NCBI GenBank assembly: GCA_910576895.1 | Contig: CAJTJZ010000068.1 | Span: forward strand, 1-15,751 | Reading direction: 5' to 3' | Source of the DNA: an uncultured Lachnospiraceae bacterium | Lineage (GTDB): Bacteria; Bacillota; Clostridia; Lachnospirales; Lachnospiraceae | Length of the DNA stretch: 15,751 nucleotides | Part shown: positions 4,990 through 12,805 of the stretch, piece after piece | Numbering within the stretch: the first letter of the stretch is position 1 | Layout of the letters: the number at the start of each line of letters is the position of its first letter | Notes under the pieces: model-generated | Database searches by the model: none | Seen by the model: the letters and a program-made list of their open reading frames with translations, nothing else | Told to the model about the DNA's origin: nothing | Made by a program: the position numbers and the translations under genes

Positions 4990-5834
4990 TTGAAGTAAAG
5001 GAATTAATTTTTTCTTATAGCAAAGACAAACAGGCATTGCATGGTCTGAATTTTGGTGTAGGAGATGGAGAAATTTTTGGATTTTTAGGGCCAAATGGCT
5101 CTGGTAAATCTACAACACAAAAGATTTTGACAGGTATTTTAAAAGGATATAGTGGTATGGTATCTCTCTTTGGTAAAGAGATAAGAAATGTTCATACACA
5201 GGAGCTTTTTCAAAAGATTGGTGTTTTGTTTGAGTTTCCTTATCTGTATACTAATTTAAGTGCTCTTGATAATCTGCATTACTTTTCTTCATTTTATCCC
5301 AAAGATCAACTGAGGGATGCGGAAAAACTACTTGATGAGTTGGAATTTAAGCGAGATTTTTTAAAAAAACCAGTATCTTCCTATTCGAAAGGAATGCGGC
5401 AACGTGTTAGTATGGCGAGAGCTTTAATCAGTAATCCTAAACTTTTATTTTTAGACGAGCCAACGAGTGGTCTTGACCCTGCCGGAGCTATCCTTTTTCG
5501 TAAAATTATTGAGAAAGAGAGACAGAAAGGAACAACTATATTTCTAACAACCCACAATATGTTGGATGCTGATCTACTCTGTGATAGGGTGGCTTTTATT
5601 TCCAATGGAACTATTGCTGCACTTGATACGCCAAGAAACTTGAAAGAACAAAATAGCAATCATAGTATTGTTATTACTTATCTATATCAAGGCAGGCGAG
5701 AAATACAAACAGTTGAGGCTGCAGAACTAAAAGTAGGGATTCCTTTTATGTATGATGAACTGATTAGTATTCATTCTAAAGAGCCAACTTTAGAGGATAT
5801 ATTTATACAGTACACAGGAAGGAGGTTGTCTTGA
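4986..5834 (+). CDS. ABC transporter ATP-binding protein (ABC-2 exporter type)
   Basis: The 282-residue ATPase has Walker A GPNGSGKST (35-43), the signature YSKGMRQRVS, Walker B LLFLDEPTSGLDP and the H-loop TTHNM. A C-terminal tail of about 80 residues ends in EPTLEDIFIQYTGR, as in DrrA/BcrA-like exporters and lantibiotic-immunity ATPases. The start overlaps the small membrane gene by ATGA, and the stop overlaps the first permease. It should power export or membrane removal of a hydrophobic compound or peptide together with the two permeases. The substrate cannot be told from the sequence; the control by a two-component system points to an antimicrobial. Confidence 0.92.
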   Translation: MIEVKELIFSYSKDKQALHGLNFGVGDGEIFGFLGPNGSGKSTTQKILTGILKGYSGMVSLFGKEIRNVHTQELFQKIGVLFEFPYLYTNLSALDNLHYFSSFYPKDQLRDAEKLLDELEFKRDFLKKPVSSYSKGMRQRVSMARALISNPKLLFLDEPTSGLDPAGAILFRKIIEKERQKGTTIFLTTHNMLDADLLCDRVAFISNGTIAALDTPRNLKEQNSNHSIVITYLYQGRREIQTVEAAELKVGIPFMYDELISIHSKEPTLEDIFIQYTGRRLS

Positions 5835-6826
5835 TGTGGAGAGGATTTTTTCATTTGCTAAAAAAGGATTTGAAATTAATGTTGTCCAGCAAGTTTTTTA
5901 TTTTAACATTTGCTTCTCTTATTTTGTATTCTTGTTATATCAATTTCATATATGTGAATTTGGATCAGAAGATTTACCCTGTTTATCTTTATGATCCACA
6001 GGAAAAACAAGTTACTATATCAGATTACATAATAAAAGTAGAAAAAAGAGAAGATTTTGAAATAGCTTGTACGGATCAATATTCTATTGGCATTGATCTG
6101 TCTTCTGATAAACCGATAATATATATGCTTGCTTGTGGCATTGACACTATTGATCATTATCGTACAATTTGGGCTTGGGCTGTATTAAGTGGAAATGTAG
6201 ATGGTAAAGCAGAATTGATTGGTACAAATAGCAAAGAAATGAAAAGTCGCCGTGAAATTACCGCAGAATTTCTATTTTTTGAATTATCGGCGGTGGGGTT
6301 TTTAGGTTTGGCCTCTATGCTATTTAAAGAAAAACAGATGGGAGTTATTCGAGTACATGGAATACTTCCTGTTAATAGGGTAATGTTTATTTTATCTAAA
6401 TTATGCTTACTTTTACTTTCCGATTTAATTTTTACTATATTGTTAACGGTAATAAATCTTGGATTACAGCATGGTATAGCTGTTTTACCGACGGTTCTTC
6501 TTCAAGCAGGTATCTTATCGCTTATTATGGCTTTGGTGGGTTTCTTCTGTGCAATAAGGCTACCAGATTTCAAACAATTTTCCTTGCTCTATCTAGTTAT
6601 GGCTGTTTTTATTACAACGCCTGTTTTCTTAGTAGGTCAGACTGGAGTTTCGTGGGACTGGATTTTTTATCATCCTATGTATCATTTATTTACAGAAATG
6701 AAAGCGGCATATTTTTCAATTGCAAGGAATGGATTGTTGTATTATTTAGCTTGTTTGGGAACAATTCTTTTGCTATTTCTTGCTGCTTATCGGACATTGA
6801 CTTATGAAATGGCGAAGGAGGGATGA
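5834..6826 (+). CDS. ABC-2 type permease subunit 1
   Basis: GGAGG (5821-5825) best serves the ATG at 5834, which overlaps the ATPase stop by one base; a TTG three bases earlier is less likely. The 330-residue protein has one membrane segment at about 21-40, a polar domain of about 110 residues presumably outside the cell, then about five further segments in the C-terminal half. This is the usual ABC-2 layout. The soluble loop has no recognised motif. It probably pairs with the next permease as a heterodimer, as in LanEG- or Drr-like systems. Confidence 0.85.
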   Translation: MWRGFFHLLKKDLKLMLSSKFFILTFASLILYSCYINFIYVNLDQKIYPVYLYDPQEKQVTISDYIIKVEKREDFEIACTDQYSIGIDLSSDKPIIYMLACGIDTIDHYRTIWAWAVLSGNVDGKAELIGTNSKEMKSRREITAEFLFFELSAVGFLGLASMLFKEKQMGVIRVHGILPVNRVMFILSKLCLLLLSDLIFTILLTVINLGLQHGIAVLPTVLLQAGILSLIMALVGFFCAIRLPDFKQFSLLYLVMAVFITTPVFLVGQTGVSWDWIFYHPMYHLFTEMKAAYFSIARNGLLYYLACLGTILLLFLAAYRTLTYEMAKEG

Positions 6827-6830
6827 AAAA

Positions 6831-7832
6831 ATGAAAGGACTTAAGTATCAACTGAAAAATATCCAGAAAGATAAAATGTGTATCCTAACTTTTTTATTAC
6901 CAATCATGATTGGCATAGCAATTCACTTACTTTCAGGTGTAAGTTTTCAAACTATGAGTGAAACTTCCTTTGGAATTTTAAAAAACGATCTTTCTAAGGA
7001 AGCAACTGCGTGGCTACAATTAAATGGAAATGTTGTATGGTATGAAACATTAAGTGAGCTTAAAGAGGCAGTCAACAATCCATCTACGCAAATGATAGGT
7101 GTTTTAAAGAAGGATAATGGCATTCGTACATTTTTATCTGGTGATGAACTGCAAGTAAATAAAGTGATAGCGGATACACTTCCAAAGATATATGATAGTG
7201 GGATAAAAGAATTTGAGTATGATAAAACAATATTATCTGTATCAAATGAAGGAGAGGGTTTGAAATCCTTGCTGATTGTGATGACTCTAGTGACTGCTAT
7301 GTTTATGGGATGTACTTTTAATGCAATGAATATTATAAGCGAAAAAGAGGATGGTGTTGCATTAATCAATAAAATTCTTCCCATGACAGCACAATCATAT
7401 ATTATTCAAAAAATCCTTTTAGGATTGATAGGGAGTATCATATCAGTAGTTATAACAGCTTTTATTTGTATACAGATAGATTTTTCGCAGATATTGCCAT
7501 TTATTTTCATAATTATTTTATCTTCTTATATATCAGCATTAATAGGATTATTTATTGGATATTTTTCAGAAGGATTAATGATAGGGATTGTTTATATTAA
7601 AGTAATTATGATTTTATTCCTTGCACCACCGATTTTTTTCTATCTTACCGTTCCTAATACCAGTATTATATTTAAACTTTCTTATTTTCTACCATCTAGT
7701 GCAACTTTTTATGGGTTGATGGATTTATTGAACGGACATAAGAATACGATATGGTTGGCTTCTTTTATTCTATTTTTACATGCTATTTTGGGGAGTATTA
7801 GTTATATATTTATCCGAAGGAGAGGAAAATAA
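6831..7832 (+). CDS. ABC-2 type permease subunit 2
   Basis: AAGGAGGG (6815-6822) lies 8 nt before the ATG at 6831, only 4 nt after the preceding stop; an in-frame ATG at 6804 inside the upstream gene has no SD. The 333-residue protein has a first membrane segment at about 17-37, an extracellular domain of about 110 residues, and five segments in the C-terminal half, ending in a basic IRRRGK tail. Its layout matches permease 1 with low sequence similarity, so the pair is a likely heterodimer. It is the last gene of the operon and is followed by a convergent terminator. Confidence 0.85.
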   Translation: MKGLKYQLKNIQKDKMCILTFLLPIMIGIAIHLLSGVSFQTMSETSFGILKNDLSKEATAWLQLNGNVVWYETLSELKEAVNNPSTQMIGVLKKDNGIRTFLSGDELQVNKVIADTLPKIYDSGIKEFEYDKTILSVSNEGEGLKSLLIVMTLVTAMFMGCTFNAMNIISEKEDGVALINKILPMTAQSYIIQKILLGLIGSIISVVITAFICIQIDFSQILPFIFIIILSSYISALIGLFIGYFSEGLMIGIVYIKVIMILFLAPPIFFYLTVPNTSIIFKLSYFLPSSATFYGLMDLLNGHKNTIWLASFILFLHAILGSISYIFIRRRGK

Positions 7833-7878
7833 TGGATTTATATTTGATAATTTGTTAAACTATAAAAAGAAAAAACAA

Positions 7879-7924
7879 TGTCCAGTAACTTAGAAGATGA
7901 TAACTTTTTCTGAATTACTGGGCA
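7879..7924. terminator. Bidirectional terminator between exporter and recombinase
   Basis: TGTCCAGTAA (7879-7888) and TTACTGGGCA (7915-7924) form a 10-bp stem with one G-T pair. On the minus strand it is followed by TTGTTTTTTCTTTTT, a strong tail for the recombinase transcript. On the plus strand the tail is weaker. Confidence 0.65.
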
Positions 7925-7942
7925 TTTGATAATATTACAAAA

Positions 7943-8863
7943 TTATAAATGAAAATTTTTTCTTGGATGTTTTGTAACAAGAATGTCTCTTTGCTTAGAA
8001 ACAGCTACATGAGTGTAAATTTCAGTAACAGTAATAGAACTATGTCCTAACATTTCTTGAATATAGCGAATGTCCACATCTGCCTCTAAAAGACTGGTTG
8101 CAAAAGTATGACGAAACATATGTGGTGTAATATGTAAATCAATAGCAGCAAGAGAAGTATATTTATTTATTAATCTACGGACAGCCTGATCAGATAAGCT
8201 TCTTCCTGTTTGATTTGCAAAGAAGTGCTGACAGTTTTCTATTTCCTTTTGATATTCTTGTTTATATTCTTTTAAAATTTGTAGAACATCATGATTTCCA
8301 ATTTGTATTCGTCTCTCTTTTGAACCTTTTCCATAAATTAAAACAGTACCATCTTCAAAGCGAATATCATCTTTACCTAAAGAACAAAGTTCTGAGATTC
8401 TCATACCAGTAGCAAATAGAAGTTCCATAGCAGCAATATCTCTTAACGCATTTCGCTTTTGATAATCTGTATTCGCCTGTTTGCGTTCCCTATAAATGAT
8501 GGAAAGAAAATTTTCTACTGTAGAAAGTGGAATTGTTTTTGGAAGAATGACAGGTTCACGAAACTTTATCTGAATTTTATTAAATGGATTTTTATCAATA
8601 ATTTCTTTAAATTCAAGATAATGAAAGAATGCTTTTAAACTTGCAATTTTTCTTTTTACAGTTTTAGGTTGATATTTCTGATGCAGACTAGTAATAAAAT
8701 TTTCTAGAATATTTGGAGTAATCTCTAAAATTTCTGTCACCATTATTTGTTCAGAAAACTGCTTTAAATCAATTCGATATGCTTTCATTGTTTTGCGATC
8801 TAATCGTTTTTGATCCTGACAAAATGTTAAATACGCTTCCATAGTAATTTCTAAGTTACTCAT
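7943..8863 (-). CDS. Tyrosine recombinase (XerC/XerD-like integrase)
   Basis: The 306-residue protein has an N-terminal SAM-like core-binding domain (1 to about 95) and a catalytic domain with R155 (ATGMRISEL), K179 (YGKGSKERR), H248, R251 (HMFRHTFA), H274 (LGHSSIT) and nucleophile Y283 (EIYTHV). The full catalytic set is present. AAAGGAGGA lies 8 nt upstream of the ATG on the minus strand. It sits between the exporter operon and a TetR remnant, so it probably belongs to an integrated element. No excisionase, att duplication or other mobile genes can be seen, so a resident Xer-like protein is also possible. Confidence 0.9.
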   Translation of the reverse strand: MSNLEITMEAYLTFCQDQKRLDRKTMKAYRIDLKQFSEQIMVTEILEITPNILENFITSLHQKYQPKTVKRKIASLKAFFHYLEFKEIIDKNPFNKIQIKFREPVILPKTIPLSTVENFLSIIYRERKQANTDYQKRNALRDIAAMELLFATGMRISELCSLGKDDIRFEDGTVLIYGKGSKERRIQIGNHDVLQILKEYKQEYQKEIENCQHFFANQTGRSLSDQAVRRLINKYTSLAAIDLHITPHMFRHTFATSLLEADVDIRYIQEMLGHSSITVTEIYTHVAVSKQRDILVTKHPRKNFHL

Positions 8864-8900
8864 AGTAAATCCTCCTTTATTTCGTAGTATTAAAAAATAT

Positions 8901-8929
8901 ATTGTATACAGATAAAAAGAAGATTTCCA
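8901..8929 (-). promoter_or_regulatory. Recombinase promoter
   Basis: On the minus strand TGGAAA (8929-8924), a 17-nt spacer and TACAAT (8906-8901) lie 38 nt before the recombinase ATG. The -10 is close to consensus and the -35 matches at four of six bases. Confidence 0.5.
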
Positions 8930-8980
8930 TATTTAGTCTTTAATTTTAATTTCTTAAACTTTAGATTATATCCGAAATAA

Positions 8981-9283
8981 ATAAAGAATATTTCAATAGT
9001 TGCAGAGCAATTATTTATGAAAAAGGGAATAGAAAATACTTCTATGAATGATATTGCGAAAGCATCTGGTTATGTTTTAGTAGAATATCAAGAAGAATAT
9101 CCTTTTTATTTTCAAATGTTGCTTGAAACCATTCGTATTGATTTTGAAACAACAAATTTTTTACCAGAAGAAAAAGAAACTTTTTTGATTGGTGAACAAA
9201 TTAATGATTTATTGTCTGACTTTTTGAAAAGTGGAATAGATAAAGGAGATTTTCGGTCAGATATTGAGATATTTTTCGCTTGA
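8981..9283 (+). pseudogene. TetR-family regulator remnant
   Basis: The frame VAEQLFMKKGIENTSMNDIAKASG is the start of a TetR DNA-binding domain; I cite it by its parts, AEQLFMKKGI and MNDIAKASG. Right after the SG of the first HTH helix pair, at about 9070, the recognition helix and the conserved LYxYFxxK motif are missing, and the text jumps to a C-terminal ligand-domain segment (EEYPFYFQMLLETI). The frame ends early at 9283. Upstream in-frame there is a TAA with no start codon or SD. It has lost its start, the middle of its HTH and its end, so it is a dead gene. It may once have controlled an exporter. Confidence 0.65.
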
Positions 9284-9312
9284 GAGTATAAAACAATAAT
9301 TGAGAATAACTT

Positions 9313-9359
9313 TAAACAGCAATAAACGTATTATAGTTTACTGCTGTTTATACTTTTTT
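9313..9359 (+). terminator. Strong terminator between TetR remnant and lacI-type gene
   Basis: AAACAGCAATAAAC (9314-9327) pairs with GTTTACTGCTGTTT (9336-9349) with a single mismatch, followed by a T6 run (9354-9359). The stem also lies downstream of the minus-strand repressor gene and may serve it too, with a weaker tail. Confidence 0.75.
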
Positions 9360-9363
9360 ACTG

Positions 9364-10365
9364 TCAAGTAGACGTAAAGCGAATGGTAGATTCTCTTGCA
9401 ATAATGCGAGATTCTAATTCATATGTACATGGTTCTGTGCCATTATTTATTTGATCCAGTAGAACTTCAACGGATTTTTTTCCAATCTCATCCAAAGGCT
9501 GTGCTAAAGCTGTAAGTTTGGGATTGATTTCTTTGGCTAGTAGAGAATTATCAAAACCAGCAATGGCAATATCTTGTGGAATGGCATAACCTAATTCACG
9601 GAAAGCAGTGATAGCTTCACAAGCAGTAATATCATCATTGGCTAGATAAGCTTCACAATGAAGTCCTGAATTTGCTGCATATTGCTTTACTAGTTGATAA
9701 ACTAGACTAGCATTCATATTCTTTGGTGCTGGACATTCAATCACATCGATCAAATTAATTTGATTGGCAGATAAGTATTGCTGAAATCCAGCATATTTCA
9801 GAGCAGAGGTAGATTCTTTGGTAGGACCAATATATCCTATTTTCTGAAAACCCATGTTAAGAAAGTGTCGGGCTATTTGCTGGCCACCGTTATAATGGGA
9901 AATATATACACTGCTAAATCCGTTCATCCGTTTGGTAATCATCACTGCTGGAACTTGTAGGCGTTGATAGGCAGGCAGACTTTGTTTTGTAGAAACTGGA
10001 ACTGCAATAATACCATCTACTTTTCGTTGACGTAGCTGGGTGAGAATATTTTTTTCCTTGTCTAAACTGCGGTGTGTATTGCAGATAATAATACTATATC
10101 CTTCATAAAATGCTTCGTTTTCTATAGATTCTATAATTTCACTGAAAAAAGGGTATGCAATTTCTGGAACTAGCAGGCCAATAATATTAGTTCTGTTTCC
10201 AGCTAAACTTTGGGCAATAAGATTAGGCTCGTAATCCAGTTCTTTCACCCAGTGAAGTACTTTTTGCCTTGTTTCTGGCTTGACAGAAGGGTGATTAGAA
10301 AGAACTCTAGAAACTGTGACTCTGGAAACGCCTGCTTTGTCGGCAATATCCTGCATACTGACCAT
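9364..10365 (-). CDS. LacI-family transcriptional repressor of the sugar locus
   Basis: The ATG at 10365 is 7 nt after AAAGGAGG; an upstream in-frame ATG (10419) lies inside the promoter and is rejected. The 333-residue protein has the LacI HTH (MQDIADKAGVSRVTVSRVL, residues 4-22), a hinge helix (NLIAQSLAGNRT) and a periplasmic-binding-like sugar domain to the end. The residue pair after VS in the recognition helix is RV. The gene lies downstream of a PTS permease but has its own promoter. It probably binds the two CG-centred palindromes in the divergent region at 12585-12600 and 12763-12778. The sugar effector is not readable; a sucrose or phosphosucrose signal is inferred from its neighbours. 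Confidence 0.88.
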   Translation of the reverse strand: MVSMQDIADKAGVSRVTVSRVLSNHPSVKPETRQKVLHWVKELDYEPNLIAQSLAGNRTNIIGLLVPEIAYPFFSEIIESIENEAFYEGYSIIICNTHRSLDKEKNILTQLRQRKVDGIIAVPVSTKQSLPAYQRLQVPAVMITKRMNGFSSVYISHYNGGQQIARHFLNMGFQKIGYIGPTKESTSALKYAGFQQYLSANQINLIDVIECPAPKNMNASLVYQLVKQYAANSGLHCEAYLANDDITACEAITAFRELGYAIPQDIAIAGFDNSLLAKEINPKLTALAQPLDEIGKKSVEVLLDQINNGTEPCTYELESRIIARESTIRFTST

Positions 10366-10390
10366 GGCAATTCCTCCTTTACATAAAAAT

Positions 10391-10419
10391 ATTTTATTCC
10401 AGATATTAACAATTGTCAA
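10391..10419 (-). promoter_or_regulatory. Promoter of the LacI-type gene
   Basis: On the minus strand a perfect TTGACA (10419-10414), a 17-nt spacer and TAAAAT (10396-10391) lie 25 nt before the ATG. It makes the repressor independent of the PTS transcript. Confidence 0.75.
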
Positions 10420-10423
10420 GAAT

Positions 10424-10523
10424 CAAAAGAGGCTGTCGCATTAAGCAGAATACATACAAGATATAGTATATATTAAAATATTATATCTTGTATCATTTTT
10501 TCTTAGTGCGACAGTCCCTTTTG
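10424..10523. repeat. 100-bp palindromic element (MITE-like or double terminator)
   Basis: The outer arms 10424-10445 and 10502-10523 are complementary over 22 bp with one mismatch and two G-T pairs (CAAAAG...GTCGCA against TGCGAC...CTTTTG). Inside, ATACAAGATATA (10454-10465) and TATATCTTGTAT (10482-10493) form a perfect 12-bp second stem. The inner stem is followed on the plus strand by CATTTTTT, and the outer stem on the minus strand by CTCTTTTG, so it can act as a terminator for the PTS gene. Length and nested arms also fit a small non-autonomous mobile repeat. Confidence 0.65.
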
Positions 10524-10622
10524 CTGATTACTATCCATATCCGAAATCATGATAACGAAATTTTATTGATTAGAAATTTACCTATAGCGAAAGTTCAATT
10601 GTTTTTCAACTGTTCGTATATA

Positions 10623-12536
10623 TTATGCTTTTAGGCACATTAGCTGATCACCGGGCAAAAGCTTATTAGAGGAGACAACTGCTTCAACGGATGTTAAATC
10701 ATCAGAATTTGTAACAATTACCATAATAGTTGCAGGGTGGCCAGCCGCTTTGATTTTTTCCAAATCTATTGTTAGTAGTAGGTCTCCCTTTTTTACTGTC
10801 TGTCCTTCTTTAATATGACTATGGAAGCCATCGCCTTTCATTGCTACGGTATCAATACCTACATGAATAAGCAGTTCTACACCGGCTGCTTCAATACCAA
10901 TAGCATGAAGTGTATCGGCGAGTTGACTAATTGTACCATCCATAGGTGCATACACTTTACCTGTTTCTGGCTCAATGCCACAGCATACGCCAAGAACACC
11001 TTGAGAGAAGGTTGGATCAGGAATTTTTTCCATAGGAACAAAAGTTCCTTTGGCTACCGCACCTAATGTATTTGGGAAGGATATTGCTGGAGCAGGTTTT
11101 GGAGCATCCTTTTTAACTGCAGTATCCGTTTCCATGACTTCTGGAGGTACTGCAAAAAACCAACATAGACAGAAGGCACAAATAAAAACAGAAAGGGCAA
11201 GTATCACATACATAATTAGCTGGGATGGGCTATATATATATAGCAACATACCCGGAATTGTAGTGATGCCATTACCTGTACCTTTCATTCCAAGCAGCAT
11301 GGCAATCATGCCAGCGATACCATTAATAGAGCAACTGAGAAGAAATGGTTTCATGCCATAACGCAGAATAACACCAAACAGTGCAGGTTCACCGATGCCT
11401 AGTAAAGCTGATACAGTAGCACTAGGACCAATAGCACGAATTTCTTTCTTTTTAGCCTTTATAGAGATAGCGAGACATACACCAGCTGAGGAAAAACCAC
11501 ACATACATAAAATAGCATTGAAAGGGTTAAAACCAGTGTTTGCTAACAGGCTGATCTCCAACATATTGAATATATGGTGGACACCTGTAAGAGTGATGAT
11601 AGACCAAAAGAATCCAACGATTAAACCGCCGATGCCTAAAGGTAGTTCCAATGCATATTCTACGATGACTAATAGGACATTTTCCAGTGCATGTAAAAGT
11701 GGCCCGATTATCAGTAATGAGAGAATCAACATAATAAACAGTACCAGAAAAGGTGTAATCATAAAATCAAAAACTGCGGGAACTGTTTTTCGTAGTTTCT
11801 TTTCTAATTTACTGCCAATAACACCAGCTACAAAAGCGGGCAGAATGCTTCCTTGATAACCTACAATGGGAATAACTCCAAAAAGCATAAGGGGTGTTAC
11901 ACCACTGGAAGGATCTGCTACAGAATAGGCATTTGGCAGAGAGCCGTTCACCAGCATTAGGCCTAGGATAAGTCCTAGAACAGGAGAACCGCCAAAGACA
12001 CGAAACGTTGACCAACACACAATGGCAGGTAAAAATGCAAAGGTAGTTCCAGAAAGTACTTCTACTAAAACTTGAAAAGTTTGTGGAATATCGGCATTTG
12101 TCATTCCAAATAAAGCCAAGAAATTATCGTTAAGCAAAGCACCTTTTAAACCAAGGAATAGACCAGTAGCTACTAAGGCAGGAATAACAGGGACAAAAAC
12201 ATCTCCAAAGGTACGGATAGCTTTTTGCAGATGGTTTTTACCGTCCATTTTTGCTTCTTTTGCTTCACTTGCAGTAGTCTCTGCAATACCTAATTGAATA
12301 ATTTGTTCATAAACTCGATTGACATGACCAGTACCAAAGATAATCTGATACTGTCCAGCTGTGAAAAAAGTTCCTTTTACTGCATCAATTTCGCCAACTT
12401 TTTCGTCATCTGCTAGAGAACGATCTGCGACAATGAGACGCAGACGAGTGGCACAATGGGCGGCAGATTTAATATTTTCTGATCCGCCAACGGCTTGAAT
12501 GACTTCTTTTGCGATTTTTGCATAATCGTAGTTCAT
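10623..12536 (-). CDS. PTS EIIBCA permease, sucrose/trehalose branch
   Basis: The 637-residue protein has an EIIB domain (1 to about 85) with phospho-cysteine C28 (AAHCATRLRL), a membrane EIIC domain (about 105-465) with the GIGEPALFGV motif (380-389), a linker rich in Pro and Lys (about 466-500), and a C-terminal EIIA (Crr-type) domain with H544 and active-site H558 (ELLIHVGIDTV). AAGGAGG 5 nt before the ATG sets the start. It takes up and phosphorylates a disaccharide, and the EIIB/EIIC text fits the sucrose/trehalose family best. The divergent amylosucrase-like gene favours sucrose. Beta-glucosides are a less likely alternative. Confidence 0.92.
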   Translation of the reverse strand: MNYDYAKIAKEVIQAVGGSENIKSAAHCATRLRLIVADRSLADDEKVGEIDAVKGTFFTAGQYQIIFGTGHVNRVYEQIIQLGIAETTASEAKEAKMDGKNHLQKAIRTFGDVFVPVIPALVATGLFLGLKGALLNDNFLALFGMTNADIPQTFQVLVEVLSGTTFAFLPAIVCWSTFRVFGGSPVLGLILGLMLVNGSLPNAYSVADPSSGVTPLMLFGVIPIVGYQGSILPAFVAGVIGSKLEKKLRKTVPAVFDFMITPFLVLFIMLILSLLIIGPLLHALENVLLVIVEYALELPLGIGGLIVGFFWSIITLTGVHHIFNMLEISLLANTGFNPFNAILCMCGFSSAGVCLAISIKAKKKEIRAIGPSATVSALLGIGEPALFGVILRYGMKPFLLSCSINGIAGMIAMLLGMKGTGNGITTIPGMLLYIYSPSQLIMYVILALSVFICAFCLCWFFAVPPEVMETDTAVKKDAPKPAPAISFPNTLGAVAKGTFVPMEKIPDPTFSQGVLGVCCGIEPETGKVYAPMDGTISQLADTLHAIGIEAAGVELLIHVGIDTVAMKGDGFHSHIKEGQTVKKGDLLLTIDLEKIKAAGHPATIMVIVTNSDDLTSVEAVVSSNKLLPGDQLMCLKA

Positions 12537-12566
12537 AGTTTCCTCCTTAAATTATTATTTCGATCC

Positions 12567-12600
12567 ATTATATAATGTTACATTATGTACACGTGTTCAT
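12567..12600 (-). promoter_or_regulatory. PTS promoter with LacI-type operator
   Basis: On the minus strand TATAAT (12572-12567) lies 31 nt before the PTS ATG. The place of a -35 is occupied by a near-perfect palindrome with a CG centre, ATGTACACGTGTTCAT (12585-12600, 14 of 16 bases symmetric). A repressor there would block the polymerase. The weak -35 may also mean that an activator is needed. Confidence 0.6.
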
Positions 12601-12725
12601 ATAAAATGAGCATACATATAAATCAATGAAAAGTCAATATAATATCTAAAAAAAATCAAAAAATAGCATTATATACAAAAATCTTATAATGATTTTGTTA
12701 AAAACAGAAAAAGAAGAATTATAAG

Positions 12726-12754
12726 TTGACAGGCTAACTTTTCAAACATATAAT
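12726..12754 (+). promoter_or_regulatory. Consensus promoter of the phosphatase-amylosucrase operon
   Basis: TTGACA (12726-12731), a 17-nt spacer and TATAAT (12749-12754) match the sigma-A consensus at all twelve positions. Transcription should start near 12761. Such a strong promoter implies tight repression. Confidence 0.9.
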
Positions 12755-12762
12755 AGACAAAA

Positions 12763-12778
12763 ATGAAAGCGAGTTCAT
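12763..12778 (+). promoter_or_regulatory. LacI/CcpA-type operator at the start site
   Basis: ATGAAAGCGAGTTCAT directly follows the expected start site. It resembles both a CcpA cre site (TGAAAGCG core) and the palindrome at 12585-12600 (shared TGAA/TTCA ends and CG centre). A protein bound here would block initiation. Whether the local LacI-type protein, CcpA or both bind is not decided by the sequence. Confidence 0.65.
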
Positions 12779-12805
12779 TTTAAAATTTTTATAAAGGAGA
12801 TTATC

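Noticed and set aside
6947..7384. Open frame of 145 codons antisense to permease 2
   Set aside because: It has no SD and no recognisable domain, and the opposite strand encodes a clear ABC-2 permease.
7925..7945. Attachment site next to the recombinase
   Set aside because: No second copy of any sequence of useful length was found on the other side of the accessory region, so an att call is unsupported.
10366..10419. N-terminal extension of the LacI-type protein to an ATG at 10419
   Set aside because: The extension runs through a TTGACA-N17-TAAAAT promoter, and a perfect SD precedes the ATG at 10365.
11395..11856. Long open frame antisense to the PTS gene
   Set aside because: It lacks a ribosome binding site and lies wholly opposite the EIIC coding region, whose motifs are certain.
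10623..12536. Trehalose-specific assignment of the PTS permease
   Set aside because: The GH13 neighbour has amylosucrase motifs and not those expected of a trehalose-6-phosphate hydrolase; specificity stays open, but sucrose fits better.
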